From Chloroflexota bacterium (GTDB lineage: Bacteria > Chloroflexota > Anaerolineae > Promineifilales > Promineifilaceae): DNA of 45,817 bases. The stretch's first letter is position 1. Each line of letters starts with the position of its first letter. The position numbers and the translations under genes are program-made. The DNA is taken from assembly GCA_024275635.1 (NCBI GenBank), contig JAJRYT010000177.1:1-45817 (forward strand), read 5' to 3'. Below, one piece after another: positions 42,763 to 45,817 of this stretch. The notes below the pieces were generated by a model. It was not told where the DNA came from, searched no databases, and was given only the letters and a program-made list of their open reading frames with translations.

Positions 42763-44492
42763 CCACATTAAAAGAGCAATTAGAACAATGGCGCAGCGAT
42801 GATTTGAAGAAATACGTCTACCTGCTCGGCGGCAAAAGCAACATCCAGCGCAAAGCAGATCGCGTAACGTTTATCCAGCGCAAAATGATATTTAAAGAAT
42901 CCTTACGCGCTGTATGGCAAGAGCTGGATGATATTGCCAAACGCGCCATTTCCGTCGCCTACCACAACGATGGCGCGTTCGATTCGGACGCATTTGTCGC
43001 CCAATACGGCCGGCTGCCGCCGCGCCCGCAAAGGGAAAGGCATTGGTACTATTACAAAGAGCCGATTCTCTTTGACCTGTTTGTCGTGGATGGGCAAATT
43101 CCCGACGATTTGATGCCGCTGTTAGCCGATTTGGTCTCACCGTTGGAACGGTTCCAACTTGAGGGTATTGAGTCTCTGCCCTCCGAAGTTACGCGCCACA
43201 AGCATGATTGGGATGTGGTATCGGTGGAAACAGAATTGATTGGCCGCGCCGATTTGCTGACTTATTTGCAGATGGTGGCGCAAAAACAGGTCAAATTTGG
43301 CGCCAAGAACAACCGGCTGACGGCCGCCAGCGTGCGCAAGGCGTTGGCTAATTTGATGGATGGCGATTTTCGGGAACTGCCGGAAAGCGTGACGGGGCGG
43401 ACGACGATACGGCCGTTTGGCCTCGACGTATTTGCCCAAGAATCCGGCCTGATGACCCGCACCGGCAAACTCACCAAAGCGGGACGCGACTATCTCCACA
43501 GCCAAAACCCCGACATCATGCTCGCCGCCTTTGAAAAATGGAGCGACAGCGGTAAATTCGACGAACTGACGCGCATCAAAAATTTAGGCGGCCTCAAATC
43601 GCGCGGCACACGCCTTACCCCGGCTGCCTCCCGCCGCGAAAAAGTCATCGAAGCCCTCTCCTGGTGTCCGGTAGATACCTGGATTAGCATCAACGATTTT
43701 TACCGGGCTGTCATCATCTGGGATTTTGACTTTGAGGTGGAAAAAACAGGTTATACCAATCTCTATGTAGGGTCGCGTTATTATGGCGAACTACATGGCG
43801 GCAATTACTGGCATGTCGTCAACGGACTTTACATCAACACCGTCATTTGGGAATATCTGGGAACGATTGGCGCGGTAGACATCGCTTTTGCCGCGGATGA
43901 GTACGCTACTTTTGTGAAAGGCGCTTACGATTATATCGATGAGCCAATCAGTCTGTTTGACGGGCTGCTTTATTTCCGCATCAATCCCTGGGGCGCGTTC
44001 CTGCTGGGGCAGGCAGATAAGTACACGCCGGCGCAACCCCAGCAAAAAGAGCTATTCACCATTGACGCCGATAAACGCCTGCATCTGCTGGCTGATTTGC
44101 TGCCCAATGAACGATTGCAACTGGAGGCGATAGCGGAGCCGGTTGACGGCAAGACGTATCAGTTGCGTGAGTTGAAGTTGTTGACGGCCGTTGAATCCGG
44201 CCAACAATTTGACCAACTCAGCGCTTTTTTGCAGGCTAATCATCAAGGGAAAATGGAAACGGCCGTGTCCCAATGGCTGGCCCGGTTACAAAAAAATCAG
44301 GGGGCGTTTAAGGAAGCGGGAACGGCCGTGCTCATCCAACTCAACCAGCGCGGCTTGCAAAAATTGGTACGAGAAGACAAAGTGTTAGCCAAACTGTGCC
44401 AGAAAGTGGATGGTAAAACGATTCTCGTACAATCGTCAAAACTAACTCATTTCCGCAAACGGATCAAAGAATTAGGCTACTTTTTAACTTGA
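42759..44492 (+). CDS. large protein of the SNF2/SWIM operon, helicase-associated-like
   Basis: A 577-residue protein with no catalytic motif seen. N-terminal residues 1-90 (LKEQLEQWRSDDLKKYVYLLGG, ALSVAYHNDGAFDS-like segment) and the helical winged-helix style of the middle part (DLLTYLQMVAQKQVKFGAKNNRLTAASVRKAL) recall the helicase XPB/Ssl2 N-terminal-like 'helicase-associated' proteins found in bacteria. A C-terminal segment RLHLLADLLPNERLQLEAIAE, LTAVESGQQFDQLSAFLQ, ending ILVQSSKLTHFRKRIKELGYF fits that family as well. It is co-translated with the SWIM gene. Assignment is by pattern memory; a profile search against PF13625 would settle it. Confidence 0.55.
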   Translation: MTTLKEQLEQWRSDDLKKYVYLLGGKSNIQRKADRVTFIQRKMIFKESLRAVWQELDDIAKRAISVAYHNDGAFDSDAFVAQYGRLPPRPQRERHWYYYKEPILFDLFVVDGQIPDDLMPLLADLVSPLERFQLEGIESLPSEVTRHKHDWDVVSVETELIGRADLLTYLQMVAQKQVKFGAKNNRLTAASVRKALANLMDGDFRELPESVTGRTTIRPFGLDVFAQESGLMTRTGKLTKAGRDYLHSQNPDIMLAAFEKWSDSGKFDELTRIKNLGGLKSRGTRLTPAASRREKVIEALSWCPVDTWISINDFYRAVIIWDFDFEVEKTGYTNLYVGSRYYGELHGGNYWHVVNGLYINTVIWEYLGTIGAVDIAFAADEYATFVKGAYDYIDEPISLFDGLLYFRINPWGAFLLGQADKYTPAQPQQKELFTIDADKRLHLLADLLPNERLQLEAIAEPVDGKTYQLRELKLLTAVESGQQFDQLSAFLQANHQGKMETAVSQWLARLQKNQGAFKEAGTAVLIQLNQRGLQKLVREDKVLAKLCQKVDGKTILVQSSKLTHFRKRIKELGYFLT

Positions 44493-44537
44493 TATCAGGT
44501 TCAAGACGGAACTTTTCACCGTCGATAGACGACAATC

Positions 44538-44768
44538 TTATTCAATCGCCAGTAAGTTCCTGATTGTATCCTGATTGAATACAGCTAATTCTTCCTGCTT
44601 CATCAAAAAACGTTGCACATCATCTACTACTTGCCCCCAATCCAACTGTTCCAGTCGGCCCAACACATAACCGCGCCAATTGTTGGCCGTAACACCATCT
44701 TTCTTCCAACCAGATTGGACAAGAGCGTTATTCAGCATATTAATGTTAACCCAAGTTGCCACCATCAA
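44538..44768 (-). pseudogene. AbiEii-family toxin, C-terminal fragment
   Basis: About 76 codons: TWVNINMLNNALVQSGWKKD, VTANNWRGYVLGRLEQLDWG and QVVDDVQRFLMKQEELAVFN, ending RNLLAIE. The order 'NWR..V..RL..LDW..V..DV..FL....EL......NLL' is that of the C-terminal end of AbiEii/AbiGii toxins of the longer type. The rest of the gene is absent; the frame is cut at about 44,765 next to the IS982-type element, which probably disrupted it. It is not a copy of the toxin at 35,541. Confidence 0.55.
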
Positions 44769-44791
44769 AGATGAATGGCTTGAATAGTCCA

Positions 44792-44844
44792 GGTAGTCTC
44801 ATTACAGTTATGGTAGCAACCCAAACTGTAAAAAGGAGACTACC
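44792..44844 (+). promoter_or_regulatory. leader hairpin covering the IS982 ribosome binding site
   Basis: GGTAGTCTC (44792-44800) pairs with GAGACTACC (44836-44844), and TTACAGTT (44802-44809) with AACTGTAA (44824-44831). The stem takes up part of the AAGGAG (44833-44838) that precedes the ATG at 44845. Transcripts entering from outside would include the whole stem and be poorly translated; a start inside the stem would free the site. Protection against read-through is known for several insertion sequences. Confidence 0.65.
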
Positions 44845-45666
44845 ATGGACAATGAAATCTTAACAATTTACTGCCTTTGTGACGATCTTTTGATCAGCGT
44901 GAACCATCATGACCATCCCAGTTGCCTGATGTCTAGCTCAGAAGTGATGACGGTGGCCTTGACCGCCGTTTTGTACTTCGGCGGGAACTATGCCCTAGCC
45001 CGATGCTGGTTGCATAAACCAGACTTAATGCCCGTTATGTTGAGCAAGAGCCGCTTCAGCCGTCGCTTGTATCGAGTTGAACATCATTCTATGTTCCTCT
45101 TTTACCTGTTGGCCGAAATCTGGAAAGTTCACAATGACCGTCAGATTTACCTGATTGACACCTTTCCTGTCCCGGTCTGTGATAACTGGCGCATCAAGCG
45201 CAATCGTATCTATGGTCGAGAAGAGTACCGTGGTTACAAAGCGAGCAAAAAACGTTACTTTTATGGTCTAAAGATACATCTCCTGGTCACTCAAACAGGC
45301 CAACCGGTGGAGTTTCTCCTCTCGCCAGGTTCTGTGGGTGATGTCAGTGGCCTGCTAGGCTTTGATTTTGACCTGCCGCAAGACGCTATCATTATTGGCG
45401 ACAAAGCCTACAACTTGTATTGGCTGGAAGATGTCATGGCCGAGGCCGGGTTAACATTGCTGCCAGTTCGCAAGAAAAACAGTAAACGACCGCTTAAACC
45501 TTGGGAGCGGGGTCTCCAATTTCTGTGTCGCCAACAGGTCGAGACAGCAGGCAGTTTAATTGAACGAAAACTACCGAAATCTATTCATGCAACCAATGCT
45601 GAAGGCTTTGAGTTAAAGGTCAAGCTTTTTGTCATCGGTCTCAGCGTTGGCCAAATGTTAAAGTAG
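44845..45666 (+). CDS. IS982-family transposase
   Basis: A 273-residue DDE transposase, close to full length for IS982. The N-terminus reads DDLLISVNHHDHPSCLMSSSEVMTVALTAVLYFGGNY. Conserved segments include YLIDTFPVPVCDNWRIKRNRIY with the first Asp, EEYRGYKASKKRYFYGLKIHLLVT, AIIIGDKAYNLYWLEDVM with the second Asp, RKKNSKRP and VETAGSLIERKLPKSIHA with the Glu. The frame is intact, so the enzyme may be active. Left and right terminal repeats could not be fixed by eye. It truncates the AbiEii fragment upstream. Confidence 0.9.
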   Translation: MDNEILTIYCLCDDLLISVNHHDHPSCLMSSSEVMTVALTAVLYFGGNYALARCWLHKPDLMPVMLSKSRFSRRLYRVEHHSMFLFYLLAEIWKVHNDRQIYLIDTFPVPVCDNWRIKRNRIYGREEYRGYKASKKRYFYGLKIHLLVTQTGQPVEFLLSPGSVGDVSGLLGFDFDLPQDAIIIGDKAYNLYWLEDVMAEAGLTLLPVRKKNSKRPLKPWERGLQFLCRQQVETAGSLIERKLPKSIHATNAEGFELKVKLFVIGLSVGQMLK

Positions 45667-45681
45667 CAACTTGAGTTAATT

Positions 45682-45715
45682 AAGTAATTGGGTAATTACC
45701 AGTTACCAATTACTT
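45682..45715. repeat. inverted repeat after the IS982 transposase, with operator-like core
   Basis: AAGTAATTGG (45682-45691) pairs with CCAATTACTT (45706-45715). The loop contains GGTAATTACCAGTT, 14 nt identical to the uronate operator core at 471-502. The surrounding words (TAATTAC, ACCAATTAC) are low-complexity, so coincidence is possible. The last 100 bp of the window show no gene. Confidence 0.4.
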
Positions 45716-45817
45716 GGTTACAACTTTTCAAACGCCAAAGTTATAAACGAACGCGCCCTTAGGCAACGATCTTGATGGGCCGTACCTTGTTCTACGCGGT
45801 CTTTCTGCGCTTTTTCA

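Noticed and set aside
37916..44492. DISARM or BREX defence system
   Set aside because: An SNF2-type ATPase is present but no methyltransferase, DrmA/DrmB-like or BREX core protein is seen; the SNF2-SWIM pairing is a different, common arrangement.
45691..45704. Third copy of the uronate operator core (GGTAATTACCAGTT)
   Set aside because: No related gene follows within the window and the surroundings are low-complexity TAATTAC words, so chance is plausible; kept only as a repeat entry.

Overview
The window looks like a chromosomal segment of a Chloroflexota bacterium, probably an Anaerolineae-like lineage. This is inferred from protein style: a solute-binding lipoprotein with an N-terminal tether of repeated VEVTRVV units, lipoproteins with long Thr/Pro-rich linkers, PA14 plus SH3b secreted proteins, and MacAB-like efflux parts without an outer-membrane partner. 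Sequence outside the mobile DNA is GC-rich and studded with the palindromic octamer ACGGCCGT (about 70 copies by eye, roughly one per 650 bp, against about one or two expected). No rRNA, tRNA or CRISPR array was recognised.

Region 1 (about 250-15,000) is a uronic-acid catabolic locus. A MITE-like insertion sits directly upstream of a promoter and a 32-bp palindromic operator. These precede a GH88 unsaturated glucuronyl hydrolase, an IolB-type isomerase and kduD. A convergent GntR-LacI hybrid repressor has the same operator core in its own promoter. Next come a sugar ABC importer (lipoprotein plus two permeases, no ATPase), a GH2 beta-glycosidase (frameshifted), eda, kdgK, an SDR-type mannonate oxidoreductase (frameshifted), a LarA-superfamily racemase/epimerase and a gluconokinase. 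Oligosaccharides would be imported, cleaved by GH88/GH2, and unsaturated uronate routed through KduI-like, KduD, KdgK and Eda steps to pyruvate and glyceraldehyde-3-phosphate. The UxuB, LarA-like, GntK trio suggests a second exit in which mannonate is epimerised to gluconate and phosphorylated; no mannonate dehydratase is present.

Region 2 (15,000-19,630) has a decayed transposase and two paralogous secreted PA14/SH3b proteins, each preceded about 300 bp upstream by the same conserved element. Region 3 (19,640-28,750) is an ABC cassette: a large FtsX-type permease, a HlyD/MacA-like lipoprotein adaptor, an ATPase with an AbrB-like C-terminal domain, a 923-residue lipoprotein made of two tandem solute-binding domains, and a second ATPase. 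An efflux-type machine with a double binding protein inside it is the most unusual gene arrangement here. Region 4 (29,040-33,770) holds a TolB/WD40-like propeller lipoprotein with an upstream Fur-box-like site, an unrecognised lipoprotein and a truncated propeller gene.

Region 5 (33,770-37,730) is a mobile/accessory patch: a truncated IS3-family element abutting an ISAs1-type remnant, an AbiE toxin-antitoxin pair whose toxin carries a G11 tract, and a truncated UPF0158 gene. Region 6 (37,916-44,492) is a four-gene operon: SNF2 ATPase, an AT-rich effector-associated-domain (EAD-like) protein, a SWIM zinc-finger protein and a large helicase-associated-like protein. Region 7 (44,538-end) is an AbiEii 3' fragment cut by an IS982-family element whose leader folds over its own ribosome binding site.
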